NCBI RefSeq assembly: GCF_023016065.1
Contig: NZ_JALKAQ010000001.1
Span: 124,001 to 188,000, forward strand
Direction of reading: 5' to 3'
DNA from: Marinobacter sp. S0848L
Lineage (GTDB): Bacteria > Pseudomonadota > Gammaproteobacteria > Pseudomonadales > Oleiphilaceae
Length of the DNA stretch: 64,000 nt
The notes beneath the pieces are model-generated. The model was not told the origin of the DNA and searched no databases. It was given only the letters and a program-made list of their open reading frames with translations. This document shows positions 35,524 through 45,703 of the stretch, one piece after another. How positions within the stretch are numbered: the stretch's first letter is position 1; every line of letters begins with the position of its first letter. Both the position numbers and the translations under genes were made by a program.

Positions 35524-38256
35524 TTAGCGCCCCTGTTTCTTGAGCAGAACGACCGATATCAACGTTAACACCGGGATGAAGGCTGCCAGGCTTAGTAACG
35601 TCTGCTGAAGGTCAATGAAGGATAGTCCCTTGGTAAAAACCCCCCGGCTGACCTGAAGAAACCAGGTTGCGGGCCAGAACTCACCAATGAGCGCACCCAC
35701 CCCTTCCTGAGAGGATACCGGCTCAGTCAGACCGGAGAACTGGACGGTGGGCAAGAGAGTAATAATCGCAGTTGCTGCCAATGCAGCAATCTGGGTGGAG
35801 GCAAAGGCTGAAATAACCTGCCCAAGCCCAGTGGTCACAACCACGTACAACAGGGCTCCGAGCGATAGTGTCCATAATCCCCCTTTGAGTGGTACCTCAA
35901 ATATCCAAACCGCCAGCATCACTAGACTGACATAACTGATCATACTGAAAGCGATGTACGGGAGTTGCTTACCCAACAGGAACTCAAGGCGTGTTACCGG
36001 GGTAACGTATAGGTTAGTGATCGACCCCAGCTCTTTTTCCCGAACGATACCCAGAGCCATCAGGATGGAAGGAATAAAAATAAGCAGGATGGGGATAACT
36101 GCGGGCACCATCGCATCCAGGCTCCTGAAATCCTGATTATACCGATACCTGTCTTCAATCGAGACGAGGCTTAGTGTCGGAACGGTTCCATAGGTACGAA
36201 ATACCAGGTCCGCCAGGTAGCTGTAGTGGATTCCCTCAACATAACCGGCAATGGTCTCACCCCGGAACGGCATGGCACCGTCAATCCAGACTCCGATTTC
36301 GGTGTCCTGTCCTCGCTTCAGATCTTTGCCATAACCCGGAGGGATCACGAGCGCGAGACTCAGCTCTCCAGATTGCATTCTCTTTCCCAATTCCAACATG
36401 TCATTGATGGGGGGGCGCTCGATAAAATACCGCGATCCGGAAAATGCGGTGACGTAATCCCGACTTTGCGGAGTCTGATCCTGGTCCAATACCGCAAAAG
36501 ACAAATCTTCTACATCAAGAGTAATGCCATAACCAAGTATCAACATCAGCAGGGCCGAGCCGATAAAGGCAAACGCCATACGGATTGGGTCCCGGATCAA
36601 CTCCCGTGCCTCTCGGTGTCCATAGGCCCACAATCTCCGGAAACTGAACCATCGATGTTCCGGCTCGTCCCCATGACCACCGGTGAGTACAGCTCCGCTG
36701 CCGATGTCCTCGGTTCCAGTGGCAGTCTCAAGGGTTCGCATGAATGCCCCCTCAAGGTTTTGCTCACCGGCCTCCCGGATCAGTACATCCGGCTTGTCGG
36801 ACGCCAGCACCTCACCGGCGTGCATAAGGGAAATTCGGTCACACCGCTCACCCTCGTTCATAAAATGGGTAGAAATAAATATGGTCACCCCATCCTCACG
36901 GGACAGGCGGAAAAGCAATGCCCAGAACTGGTTCCGGGCGCCAGGATCAACACCTGAAGTTGGTTCGTCGAGGATCAGCAATTCAGGTCGATGTACAACA
37001 GCCACGGCCAATGAAAGCCGCTGGCGAACCCCCAGTGGTAGATGACTCGCCAGCTGATCCATTACATCGGCCAGCCCGAACTCCTGTGCCAGCTCATCCA
37101 CCCGGATACTGACCTGGTCTACTGGAAGGTGAAACAAACGGGCGTGCAGTTCGAGATTCTGCCTCACCGTCAGTTCCCCATACAGGGAGAACCCCTGCGA
37201 CATATAGCCAACGCGCTGCCTTGTGCTCAGATCCCTGGCATCCAGTGGCTTACCAAAGAGTAAAACGTCACCCTCGGAAGGAGGCAATAGCCCAGTCAAC
37301 ATCTTCATGGTCGTGGTCTTGCCACAGCCATTGGAGCCAAGGAAGCCAAATATCTCCCCTCTGGAAATCGAGAAACTGACGTCTTTAACCGCAGTAAAGT
37401 CGCCAAACCGCAGGGTCAGATGGTTTGCCTCGATGGCAGGGACGGTATCCATCGTATGGGACGCTGCCAGGGAAGCTTCGGCCTCTATATTGTCTCTGGC
37501 GGTTTCGTCGGCAGTTCCTGACGACAGAACGATGAAAGCTTCATCCAGCGTTCTAGTGTTAGTCTGCGCACGCAGCTCCCTGGGCGAGCCAGTCGCCAGA
37601 ATAGCTCCGCCATCCAGAGCAGCCAACCAGTCATACCGTTCCGCTTCTTCCATATAGGCGGTGGCTACCAGGACGCTCATACCTGCTTGCTGGGCTCGAA
37701 TTTTATCAATCAGATCCCAGAAACGGGCACGGGACAAAGGGTCGACACCGGTGGTGGGTTCGTCGAGTATCAATAGATCGGGGTTATGGATCAGGGCGCA
37801 ACAGAGGCCGAGCTTCTGTTTCATACCCCCCGACAACTTGCCGGCCGGTCGATTCCTGAAAGGGAGTAACCCAGTGGCCTCCAGCAGCCGGTGGATCTGT
37901 TGTTTTCGCCCATCACCGGTCAGCCCGAAGAGATCAGCAAAAAAGCCAATGTTCTCATCAACAGTCAGTGCGTGGTAAAGATTACCTCCCAACCCTTGAG
38001 GCATGTAAGCAATGCGCGGCGCGAGCCGATTGCGAAACTGCTGACTCCCCATATCGCCGCCAAGCACCTCCAATGACCCGGCTTGCAGTTTCCGGGCACC
38101 GGCGATCAGCCCCAAAAGCGTGGATTTTCCCGCGCCATCCGGTCCTATTAGGCCGATCATGCGACCGGAAGGTATCTCAATATGAATATCAGTCAGTGCC
38201 TGAAGCCCACCATAAACGTGGCTAACGCCCTCCAGGCGAGCAACGGTGTCAGTCAT
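35524..38256 (-). CDS. rbbA: RbbA-like fused ABC ATPase-ATPase-permease
   Basis: A 910-residue fusion. The first ATPase (residues about 5-230) has GPDGAGKST, LSGGMKQKLGL and LLILDEPTTGVD. The second (about 275-500) has GSNGCGKTT, LPLGVRQRLSL and LLILDEPTSGVD. A linker precedes an ABC-2 permease domain (about 540-910) with ALGIVREKELGSITNLYVTP. E. coli RbbA was reported as a ribosome-associated ATPase, while gene context supports an exporter with YhiI and YhhJ. The start overlaps the yhiI 3' end by eight bases. Unlike a simple ATPase, both halves look catalytically intact. Confidence 0.9.
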   Translation of the reverse strand: MTDTVARLEGVSHVYGGLQALTDIHIEIPSGRMIGLIGPDGAGKSTLLGLIAGARKLQAGSLEVLGGDMGSQQFRNRLAPRIAYMPQGLGGNLYHALTVDENIGFFADLFGLTGDGRKQQIHRLLEATGLLPFRNRPAGKLSGGMKQKLGLCCALIHNPDLLILDEPTTGVDPLSRARFWDLIDKIRAQQAGMSVLVATAYMEEAERYDWLAALDGGAILATGSPRELRAQTNTRTLDEAFIVLSSGTADETARDNIEAEASLAASHTMDTVPAIEANHLTLRFGDFTAVKDVSFSISRGEIFGFLGSNGCGKTTTMKMLTGLLPPSEGDVLLFGKPLDARDLSTRQRVGYMSQGFSLYGELTVRQNLELHARLFHLPVDQVSIRVDELAQEFGLADVMDQLASHLPLGVRQRLSLAVAVVHRPELLILDEPTSGVDPGARNQFWALLFRLSREDGVTIFISTHFMNEGERCDRISLMHAGEVLASDKPDVLIREAGEQNLEGAFMRTLETATGTEDIGSGAVLTGGHGDEPEHRWFSFRRLWAYGHREARELIRDPIRMAFAFIGSALLMLILGYGITLDVEDLSFAVLDQDQTPQSRDYVTAFSGSRYFIERPPINDMLELGKRMQSGELSLALVIPPGYGKDLKRGQDTEIGVWIDGAMPFRGETIAGYVEGIHYSYLADLVFRTYGTVPTLSLVSIEDRYRYNQDFRSLDAMVPAVIPILLIFIPSILMALGIVREKELGSITNLYVTPVTRLEFLLGKQLPYIAFSMISYVSLVMLAVWIFEVPLKGGLWTLSLGALLYVVVTTGLGQVISAFASTQIAALAATAIITLLPTVQFSGLTEPVSSQEGVGALIGEFWPATWFLQVSRGVFTKGLSFIDLQQTLLSLAAFIPVLTLISVVLLKKQGR

Positions 38257-39250
38257 TGGGCAAAGTTACCTGCAAATGAGCTGGCCAACCCTGACTTTCG
38301 TCGAGCAGGACGTAGGCAACACCGGGCACGCCAGCTTTAACTCGATCGCGGTAGGCTTTCAACAGGTCTGCATCGATGCGGATCCGGACCCGAAACATCA
38401 ACTTCTCACGTTCGCTCCGGGTCTCTACGGATTTCGGCGTAAACTGGGCTTCTGCGGCAACAAAGCTAACTTCCGCCGGGATCACATAATCTGGCAGGGC
38501 ATCAAGTATAATCCGTGCATCCGCTCCAACCCTGACTTTGCCTGCCTGCGATGTTGGCAGAAAAATGGTCATGTAGACATCAGTCACATCCAGCACTGTA
38601 GCAACTTTTCCACCGGCAGCGAGAACCTCGCCAGGCTCAGCCAACCGATACAGCACCCGCCCACCCACCGGGCTCTCCAGGTGACTGTCATCAATTGTTG
38701 TTTTTATCCCACGAATACTGGCTTGCGCGGCGTCAATACCCGCACCGGCCGAAGCAACCTGAACTCTGGCTGCCTGCAAAGCAGCCGCAGCTGTTTCAGC
38801 CTTGGTTTGTGCCTGATCAAACTGTTCGCGGGAAACATGGCCTTTTTCCATCAGGCTCTCGAAGCGAGCCAACTCTGCCCGCGCCAGGCGCAGCTCGCTT
38901 TCCCGTTGGTTTACAACAGCCTCTGCTAGGCGTTTATTTTCGCGCGCTTGGTTCAGGTTGGCCTCGGCGGCAGCCAACTTGGCTTCCAGTTCATCGGTAT
39001 CCATCTCCGCTACTGGGTGGCCAGCCTCGATCAAGTCGCCTTCCGCAACGGAGAAGCTTTCCAGTCGACCGGCGAGACGGGTGGCGATGTCGATTTCCGT
39101 GGCTTCGATACGACCATTACCCGAGGCAATATGCTCGGACAGAGGGGCCTCGTCGGTCATGACCCGCCAGACAATAGCGGCCAGAATGATTACCACAACA
39201 CACAACGCTATAAGGCCTTTTAGGCCGAAGTGGGCTTTTGAATCAGGCAT
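38249..39250 (-). CDS. HlyD-family membrane fusion protein (YhiI-like)
   Basis: A 333-residue periplasmic adaptor. One N-terminal helix (ALCVVVIILAAIVW) anchors it. Next come the lipoyl half-motif (GRIEATEIDIATRLAGRL), a coiled-coil hairpin (about residues 90-180, AEANLNQARENKRLAEAVV) and a beta-barrel domain (DARIILDALPDYVIPAEVSFVA). It should link the RbbA/YhhJ inner-membrane pump to a TolC-like outer-membrane channel, which is not encoded nearby. GGAAG precedes the ATG. It is first in the operon. Confidence 0.88.
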   Translation of the reverse strand: MPDSKAHFGLKGLIALCVVVIILAAIVWRVMTDEAPLSEHIASGNGRIEATEIDIATRLAGRLESFSVAEGDLIEAGHPVAEMDTDELEAKLAAAEANLNQARENKRLAEAVVNQRESELRLARAELARFESLMEKGHVSREQFDQAQTKAETAAAALQAARVQVASAGAGIDAAQASIRGIKTTIDDSHLESPVGGRVLYRLAEPGEVLAAGGKVATVLDVTDVYMTIFLPTSQAGKVRVGADARIILDALPDYVIPAEVSFVAAEAQFTPKSVETRSEREKLMFRVRIRIDADLLKAYRDRVKAGVPGVAYVLLDESQGWPAHLQVTLPND

Positions 39251-39408
39251 GAGTCTTCCCTAGGTATACAGATTTCAGGATACGGGGTCTGGTAATAAAC
39301 TGCATAAAGAGTCGTGACACCTCCTCCAATCAGCCTAACCCCTTCATGAACAGCATTCTATCGAAAGCTAGAAGAAAACGACCAAAAGGATGCGTTTCAA
39401 CACGCCCG

Positions 39409-40317
39409 TTACCCGTCCGACACGCGAGTGCCCGCCGATCCTTCCAGTATGGCCACCGCATCCTGCAACCGCCCAATGCCGCTGATCCCGCCCGCCTGGG
39501 CAAAATCGCAGGCGGCGTGCAGTTTCGGCCCCATGGACCCGGCCGGCATATCCAGTGCCCGCGCCTCCGACACTGTGAGTTCCGAAAGCACCATCGACTG
39601 GTCGGTACCGAAATCCCGGTAGACCGCATCAACATCCGTTAAAAGGAGCAACGCGTCCGCGCTCAGTTGCCTGGCCAGCAGTGCACTGGCGGCGTCCTTG
39701 TCGATGACCGCCTCAATGCCGACCATGCTGCCGTCGTCCCTGCGCAGAACGGGTATTCCACCCCCCCCGGCACACACCACGACCACGCCCTGATCGAGCA
39801 GTAATTTCAGTACGCGCATGTCCGGTATTTCCAGGGGCTTCGGAGAAGGCACCACCCGGCGCCACTTGTCACCGTCCGGCGCAATACTCCAACCCGCACC
39901 GGCTGCCCGGCGCTCGGCCTCTTCTCGGTCATAGACCGGCCCCACAAACTTGGTCGGTTTCTCGAACGCAGGGTCCTTGGGGTCGACTACGACTTGCGTC
40001 AGCAGCGTCGCTACCGGCCGGTCATGCCCGAGGGCATTTTCCAGTTCCTGCTCGATCATATAACCGATCATGCCCTCGGTTTCCGCACCCAGGACATCCA
40101 GCGGGTAGGCCTCATCCGGTTTATAGGAGGCGCCCTGTAAAGCCAGCAACCCCACCTGTGGCCCATTACCATGGGTGACCACAAGATCGTGGCCGGCCCG
40201 GACAACCGCTGCCAGCGATCGTGCCGCAATCTGCACATTGTTGCGCTGGACCTCCGCAGTGAGCGGCTCCCCGCGCTTAAGGAGGGCGTTACCACCCAAC
40301 GCTGCCACTACCAGCAT
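39409..40317 (-). CDS. arcC: Carbamate kinase ArcC
   Basis: A 302-residue amino-acid-kinase-fold enzyme that makes ATP from carbamoyl phosphate and ADP, the last step of the arginine deiminase pathway. Marks are [41 protein letters not shown] and [11 protein letters not shown]. The ATG at 40317 has GGGAGG ahead of it and lies one base after the arcB stop; the frame's longer upstream form overlaps arcB and is not used. Length is normal for the family. Confidence 0.95.
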   Translation of the reverse strand: MLVVAALGGNALLKRGEPLTAEVQRNNVQIAARSLAAVVRAGHDLVVTHGNGPQVGLLALQGASYKPDEAYPLDVLGAETEGMIGYMIEQELENALGHDRPVATLLTQVVVDPKDPAFEKPTKFVGPVYDREEAERRAAGAGWSIAPDGDKWRRVVPSPKPLEIPDMRVLKLLLDQGVVVVCAGGGGIPVLRRDDGSMVGIEAVIDKDAASALLARQLSADALLLLTDVDAVYRDFGTDQSMVLSELTVSEARALDMPAGSMGPKLHAACDFAQAGGISGIGRLQDAVAILEGSAGTRVSDG

Positions 40318-40318
40318 G

Positions 40319-41320
40319 TCAGCCTCCCAGGGTCGCCACGAGGACGGCCTTGATGGTGTGCATGCGGTTCTCGGCCTGGTCGAAAACAATCGAAGCGGAG
40401 CTTTCGAAGACCTCTTCAGTCACCTCCATGGCGTTAATGCCATAGGTCTCCTGAATCTCCTTCCCCACCACAGTCTCGGTGTTGTGGAAGGCCGGCAGAC
40501 AATGCATGAACCGCACCCTGGGATTGCCGGTTTTCGCCATCAACGAGGCATTGACCTGGTAAGGCATCAGCAGTTTGATACGCTCGGCCCACTTTTCTTT
40601 CGACTCACCCATCGAGACCCAGACATCGGTATACACGAAATCGACGCCGGCAACCGCGGCGTCAACATCCTCCGTGATGGTGATTCGGGCTCCGGTTTCA
40701 GCCGCCAACGCATGGGCCTCCTCCTGAACGGCCTGTCCAGGCCAGCAGGCTTTTGGTGCGCACAAGCGCACGTCCATACCCATCTTGGCGCCACCGATCA
40801 GCAGGCTGTCGCCCATATTGTTGGCGGCATCGCCGATAAACACGTAGGCCACATCCCGCAGCGGCTTTTCCACATGCTCCTGCATGGTCAGGAAGTCCGC
40901 CAGTATCTGGGTAGGGTGAAATTCGTTGGTGAGTCCGTTGTAGACCGGCACGCCGGCATACTGGGCCAGCTCTTCCACGACGGACTGCCCGAACCCCCGG
41001 TACTCGATGGCATCGTAGACCCGACCAAGGACCCGCGCCGTATCCTTCACCGATTCCTTGTGGCCGATGTGAGTACCGGTCGGCCCCAGGTAGGTTACCC
41101 GCGCCCCCTGGTCGAAGGCAGCAACTTCAAACCCGACCCGGGTGCGCGTGGAGTTCTTCTCGAAGATCAGTGCAATGTCCTTGCCCTCGAGCTTGGGCAC
41201 TTCGGTGCCAGCATACTTGGCGGTTTTCAGATCCGCAGACAGCTTCAGTAAAAAGGCGATTTCCCTGGGGCTAAAATCCCTCAGGGTAAGGAAGTGTCGG
41301 TTCTTGAGATTGAATGCCAT
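40319..41320 (-). CDS. arcB: Ornithine carbamoyltransferase, catabolic (ArcB)
   Basis: A 333-residue transcarbamylase. The carbamoyl phosphate site is [11 protein letters not shown], the ornithine and catalytic segments are [13 protein letters not shown] and MHCLPAFH. It converts citrulline and phosphate to ornithine and carbamoyl phosphate when coupled to arcA and arcC. The position inside an arc operon and the length favour the catabolic over the biosynthetic ArgF role. GGAC precedes the ATG. Confidence 0.95.
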   Translation of the reverse strand: MAFNLKNRHFLTLRDFSPREIAFLLKLSADLKTAKYAGTEVPKLEGKDIALIFEKNSTRTRVGFEVAAFDQGARVTYLGPTGTHIGHKESVKDTARVLGRVYDAIEYRGFGQSVVEELAQYAGVPVYNGLTNEFHPTQILADFLTMQEHVEKPLRDVAYVFIGDAANNMGDSLLIGGAKMGMDVRLCAPKACWPGQAVQEEAHALAAETGARITITEDVDAAVAGVDFVYTDVWVSMGESKEKWAERIKLLMPYQVNASLMAKTGNPRVRFMHCLPAFHNTETVVGKEIQETYGINAMEVTEEVFESSASIVFDQAENRMHTIKAVLVATLGG

Positions 41321-41338
41321 AACGGTTGTCCTTTCCGG

Positions 41339-42568
41339 TTAAACGGGATCACGCATCGTTGGACAGCTCATACAGCGGCCGCCACCACGGCCACGCCCGA
41401 GTTCTGCTCCCGGTATTGCCAACACTTCGATGCCTGCCGCTTCCAGTGCGGCGTTGGTATCGTCGTTGCGATCATAGCCAATAACGACTCCCGGGCTAAG
41501 CGCCAGGACGTTGTTGCCATCATTCCACTGCTCACGCTCTCGCTCCGCCGGGTCATTACCGCCAGTGGGAACGATCTCCAGTTGCTTGTAACCCAGTACG
41601 TCCGCAACTACTTCGAACAATGGACGTGGATCCTGACGAAAAGCGAGATGTTTCTTGCCCTCTCCGGGGCGCAGGTCATAACAGACCATTTCATCGGCCA
41701 CTTCCTTGAACGTCGTGACCACATTGCCGCCACAGAATGTAAAGACGGTATCCAGATGCATGGCTGAACGGGATTTGGGTATCTGGCAGGCAACCACCCG
41801 CTCGGCTGTGCCACTTGCAAAGAGCAACTTGGCCAGCTGACCGATGGCTTGAGGGGACGAGCGTTCGCCCATGCCCACCAGCACGGCACCATTACCCACC
41901 GGCATGACATCCCCACCCTCCAGAGAAGCAAGACCGTGATCTTTCAGCGGGTCGCCCCAGTGCACATTGACTTTGCCGGCGAATTTGGGGTGGAATTTGT
42001 AGATGCCGGCCATAAGCAGGGTTTCAGGCTTCCGCGCCGGCCAGTACATGGGGTTCAGGGTGACGCCACCATAGATCCAGGCGCTGTTATCGCGGGTGAA
42101 CAGTAAGTTTGGCAGTGGCGGCAACACGAAGCCGTAATGACCGAGATGGTTGCCAAACAGGCCAACCGGATCAAAAGGCAGATCGGCTACTTCAAGGCCT
42201 CCAATAAGAAACTCTGCCAGCCTGGTCCCCGGCAGTTCGTCCATCCAGGCACGTAGATCCGAGACCATCCCGACACCGATTTCGTTCCAGGTAATGCGAT
42301 GATCCAATATCCATTTGCGCGCCTTCCCAATATCCAGCGTCTCAGCCAGCAATTCGTTGACGTCCAGCACTTCAACGCCCTTGGCGCGCATGAGGCCGGA
42401 AAACACGTCGTGGTCTTTCTGGGCCTGCTTGACCCAGAACACGTCATCAAACAACAGCGCATCGCAGTTGGAGGGCGTCAGGCGCCGGTGCGCAAGGCCC
42501 GGGCGGCAGACAATAACCTGCCGTAGCGTGCCGGTTTCCGAGTGAACACCCAGTGTCAGTTCAGACAT
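41339..42568 (-). CDS. arcA: Arginine deiminase ArcA
   Basis: A 409-residue enzyme that hydrolyses arginine to citrulline and ammonia. Catalytic residues are visible: Cys in [14 protein letters not shown] near the C-terminus, His in MHLDTVFTF, Asp in FTRDNSAWI and Glu in [16 protein letters not shown] lies six bases before the ATG. It follows the transporter gene by 24 bases and precedes arcB by 18. The pathway supplies ATP and ammonia under low oxygen or acid. Confidence 0.96.
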   Translation of the reverse strand: MSELTLGVHSETGTLRQVIVCRPGLAHRRLTPSNCDALLFDDVFWVKQAQKDHDVFSGLMRAKGVEVLDVNELLAETLDIGKARKWILDHRITWNEIGVGMVSDLRAWMDELPGTRLAEFLIGGLEVADLPFDPVGLFGNHLGHYGFVLPPLPNLLFTRDNSAWIYGGVTLNPMYWPARKPETLLMAGIYKFHPKFAGKVNVHWGDPLKDHGLASLEGGDVMPVGNGAVLVGMGERSSPQAIGQLAKLLFASGTAERVVACQIPKSRSAMHLDTVFTFCGGNVVTTFKEVADEMVCYDLRPGEGKKHLAFRQDPRPLFEVVADVLGYKQLEIVPTGGNDPAEREREQWNDGNNVLALSPGVVIGYDRNDDTNAALEAAGIEVLAIPGAELGRGRGGGRCMSCPTMRDPV

Positions 42569-42592
42569 GGCAATCTCCTTTTTACCAGGGAA

Positions 42593-44041
42593 TCAGATAA
42601 GAGTACCGATGCTGATAATCAGACTTATGAACACAGTCAGGATCAGCAACAATGGCCAGATAAAAGCGATCCACCGATCATAGGACACCCGTCCGATCGC
42701 CAGACCACCAACCACCACGGCAAAGGTCGGGTTAATCAGGTTTACCAAGCCATTGGCGGATTGATAGGCGGTAACCACCAGATCACGGCCAACGTTCGCA
42801 AAATCGCCCAGTGGCGCAAGTATCGGCATCGACAACACCGCGAGGCCAGACGACGACGGCACAAAGAAGCTCATACCCACTTCAATCCAGAACATCAAGT
42901 TGATGAACGCAAGCTCGGGCAGCCCGCCCAGTGACGTCTCCGCGCTGTGAAGAATCGTGTCGGCGATCATGCCCTGATCCATGATCACCACGATGCCACG
43001 GGCCAGCCCGACCACCAGTGCAACACCCAACAGATCCCGGGCACCATCAACAAAACTGGCTGTGAGCTTTTTCTCGCCCAGACGGGCAACAATGCCGATG
43101 ACAATGGCAGCGCCAAAGAACAGAGCACCCATGCGCGCCATCCACCAGCCCTGGGAGGATACGCCCCAGATCATGACGGCGAACGTCATGGCGAAGATGA
43201 CCAATACGATGATCTGAGTGGCATTGAGAGTTGCATCCTCAAATCCTTCATCATGACCTTTCAGGAACAACTTACGATGCGCCCCCCACTGCTTGGCGAC
43301 AACCGACCGCGATGGATCCTGCTTGACCCGGTGGGCATAGCGCATCACATACGCAGCGCAGATAACCAACCCTCCCACCAAGAGCACGAACCGGAGCACG
43401 ATGCCGTCGGTAAACGGAATGTTCGCAGCGTTAGCCGCAATTACGGTAGCAAACGGGTTTATGGTCGAGCCCAACACGCCAATTCCGGCGCCAATAAGAA
43501 TAATGGCTATGCCGGTTACAACATCGTAGCCGGCGGCGATCATCACCGGGATAAGAATGGAGTAAAACGCGAGGGTCTCCTCAGCCATGCCATAGGTCGT
43601 GCCCCCGATGGCGAACAATGTCATCAGGATGGGTATCATCCAGATTTCGTGGCCTTTCAAATGCCGCATCGCGCTGCGAATCCCAGTATCTATGGCCCCC
43701 GTCGCATTCATCACGCCGAGAAAGCCGCCCAGGAACAGAACAAAGAGAGCAACATCGATGGCGTTGGCGACATAGCTGTCGGGATCATAGAAGCCCGCTG
43801 TCGGCGCCAGCATGACATCGACGAAGCCTTGAGGATTCGGGTCCATGGTTTGATAGGTCCCGGGCACGGCAACTTCACGCCCAACCTCTTCATTCATGAC
43901 ACGCTCATATTGCCCGGCCGGGATAATCCAGGTTAGCGCAGCTACAAGAACGATCAGGCCAAAAAGAATGGTGTATGCAGTGGGGAATCTCGAAGCAAGG
44001 TCATGCTCGGGATTTTCTGACAGCTTCTTGTCTTCAGTCAC
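42593..44041 (-). CDS. YfcC-family arginine/ornithine-type transporter, GTG start
   Basis: A 482-residue membrane protein of the YfcC / C4-dicarboxylate anaerobic carrier family with about twelve helices. Its marks are PTAYTILFGLIVLVAALTWI, IPAGQYERV, GTTYGMAEETLAFY and FVPSSSGLAVLSMPI. In this position it takes the place of ArcD, exchanging arginine for ornithine; this is inferred from the operon. The frame opens at 44107, but AGGAGA six bases before a GTG at 44041 marks the likely start, giving VTEDKKLSENPEH. It is first in the arc operon. Confidence 0.85.
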   Translation of the reverse strand: MTEDKKLSENPEHDLASRFPTAYTILFGLIVLVAALTWIIPAGQYERVMNEEVGREVAVPGTYQTMDPNPQGFVDVMLAPTAGFYDPDSYVANAIDVALFVLFLGGFLGVMNATGAIDTGIRSAMRHLKGHEIWMIPILMTLFAIGGTTYGMAEETLAFYSILIPVMIAAGYDVVTGIAIILIGAGIGVLGSTINPFATVIAANAANIPFTDGIVLRFVLLVGGLVICAAYVMRYAHRVKQDPSRSVVAKQWGAHRKLFLKGHDEGFEDATLNATQIIVLVIFAMTFAVMIWGVSSQGWWMARMGALFFGAAIVIGIVARLGEKKLTASFVDGARDLLGVALVVGLARGIVVIMDQGMIADTILHSAETSLGGLPELAFINLMFWIEVGMSFFVPSSSGLAVLSMPILAPLGDFANVGRDLVVTAYQSANGLVNLINPTFAVVVGGLAIGRVSYDRWIAFIWPLLLILTVFISLIISIGTLI

Positions 44042-44704
44042 GATGCGTCTCCTGTCCTTATTCGCATTGTGTAGACTTGCTCCCCGGGGACCCAAATAGA
44101 CGGACACATCCCCATTGGCAATGAGTCAATTATCTAGGTCGGCATGCCTACGACATCATAGTAATCGTAGACACGTTACCGAAATAAGGCACTTACAGAG
44201 TTGAGATAGGACATTTTTTGACGAATTTGCACTAAAGCCGGTCGGCTCTTTCAATATAGACCTGCCTCATAGGGCGAATTCTCAATCCATTTCAGAGGAA
44301 TACTAGCTGCCTTTCCAATATTCTGCGAACCCGGGCGCTATCAAAAGTTTGCGCGCAGCTTATCTGTGCACATTTCTGCAAGTTAAATCCAGGAGGCTAA
44401 AAAGGTCTTTTCTAAAACAAGGAGTAACAAGTTTGGCTTGTGAAAAGTGCGCAGCACTGTGCAAACATTTTGCGTAATTCAGGTATCCCTCATTACGCCC
44501 ATAAATTCTACAGGCATCTTTGCCGACCCAAGGCCCTCACAGGAACTCTGTTTTGAGCCCATTCCTTAGCTCCAAAAAGGATGAAGTTTCAGGCTTGAGC
44601 CAGAGAAACTGGCTCGGATTGAATGCGAGGCGAATGTTCGCTTTTGTTTAACAGCGGGAACAAGCGCCACCACATCCCGTAAGCAACGGTCAAAACCGAC
44701 CTTT
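44042..44704. other. Non-coding stretch upstream of the arc operon
   Basis: About 660 bases with no supported gene. The 44042-44240 part is the arc operon leader and promoter region and holds the inverted repeat at 44148-44170. No convincing TTGAT-N4-ATCAA (Anr/Fnr) site was seen. A 7-bp stem GAGCCAG-AGAAA-CTGGCTC at 44597-44615 lies about 90 bases past the second lpxR gene. The rest shows no recognisable remnant. Confidence 0.5.
44148..44170. promoter_or_regulatory. Inverted repeat upstream of the arc operon
   Basis: CTACGA and TCGTAG are spaced by 11 bases, about 110 bases upstream of the transporter GTG start. Size and spacing fit a dimeric regulator site, but no known consensus is matched. 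It is a candidate only. Confidence 0.35.
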
Positions 44705-45703
44705 CTATATTGCCCAAGAAACTGACAGTGTTCCAAAGCTGAAGTTGTCTTTATGGCGCTCGTCTTCGCTGGTCGAGGCACGCAATGTGACCGCGGCCAG
44801 CAGGTGATCCCACTGCCAGGTAGCGCCCAGACCAAGCCGACCAATCAGCGGCCCTTCGTCGAAACGGTAAGCCCCGGCATTGTCATCGATGTAGGAATAG
44901 CCTACATACTCCAGCCCCAGCCCCACATATACTGACCAGCTACTGCCTGAATCCTTGAACGAGCCCGGCAAAGCGATGGTTGAGGATGTACCAGCGTAGT
45001 CCGGCACAAAATTTATAGGAAGGTGTCTGCCAAGCTGCCAGACCAACCCGGTTTTAACGGAGGTCCGAAAACTCGACAGTAGTCCGGATCCAACCACCGA
45101 CACACGCTGTTCAATGTTGCCGCCCTGCCCGAGTTGCAGGAGTTTTCGGCCATGCGCAGCCTGTATGCCACCCACCACATCGGTTCCAAGCTGATTCCCC
45201 CACCCTTGCGGCTTGTCGCTTCCCGTGGCTTTGTGCACCCATTTCTGAACCGACTCGGCACCGCTTTCGGGCCCAATAACGCCAATGTGAGCACCAAAGC
45301 CGGTAATCGTATCGGCGTTCCAGCTCCAGAGAGTGCCGCTGAGCGACAGGTGGCCGGCATAGGGAATGTCGTCGAACTGCGGACCTTCAACCGTAATATC
45401 TTCAGGCGTAACCATGAATTGCCGCAAACTCAGGCTTACCGCCTGCTTTGAATCAGCAGTTCCAATACCTGGCAGAAAGCGCAGCTCATCACGCAGAATC
45501 CGGGCAAATCTTGCCGACTTTCCATCGTTCTCGTCAGCGGTGTCCGTCAGATACGACAAGCGTACCCCGTTTGTATAGCCACGATCGGTTCCGGTAAGCA
45601 GGTCGTTATCCCAGGACAGGTTAACAACCTCTGCCTTCAGGCTGGTTGGGAAAACACTCATAGCGAAAGACAGCAGGAAAGCACATTTGCAGCGACGACT
45701 CAA
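44705..45703 (-). CDS. lpxR: LpxR-type lipid A 3'-O-deacylase (second copy), TTG start
   Basis: A 332-residue outer-membrane barrel, paralogue of the gene at 32203-33210. The signal peptide is LLSFAMSVFPTSLKA; NLSWDNDLLTGTDRG, GYTNGVRLSY and VQKWVHKATG carry the active-site residues. Long blocks such as NFVPDYAGTSST and GLGLEYV are shared with the first copy. The start is TTG with GGAG about nine bases upstream, and gives a good signal peptide. Both copies keep the catalytic residues, so both may be active. Confidence 0.88.
   Translation of the reverse strand: MSRRCKCAFLLSFAMSVFPTSLKAEVVNLSWDNDLLTGTDRGYTNGVRLSYLTDTADENDGKSARFARILRDELRFLPGIGTADSKQAVSLSLRQFMVTPEDITVEGPQFDDIPYAGHLSLSGTLWSWNADTITGFGAHIGVIGPESGAESVQKWVHKATGSDKPQGWGNQLGTDVVGGIQAAHGRKLLQLGQGGNIEQRVSVVGSGLLSSFRTSVKTGLVWQLGRHLPINFVPDYAGTSSTIALPGSFKDSGSSWSVYVGLGLEYVGYSYIDDNAGAYRFDEGPLIGRLGLGATWQWDHLLAAVTLRASTSEDERHKDNFSFGTLSVSWAI

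Noticed and set aside
43000..43936. Long plus-strand frame opposite the YfcC-type gene
   Set aside because: Shadow frame, rich in His, Asn and Gln with no domain; the minus-strand transporter has clear motifs.
44042..44240. Anr/Fnr box upstream of the arc operon
   Set aside because: No sequence close to TTGAT-N4-ATCAA could be found by eye.
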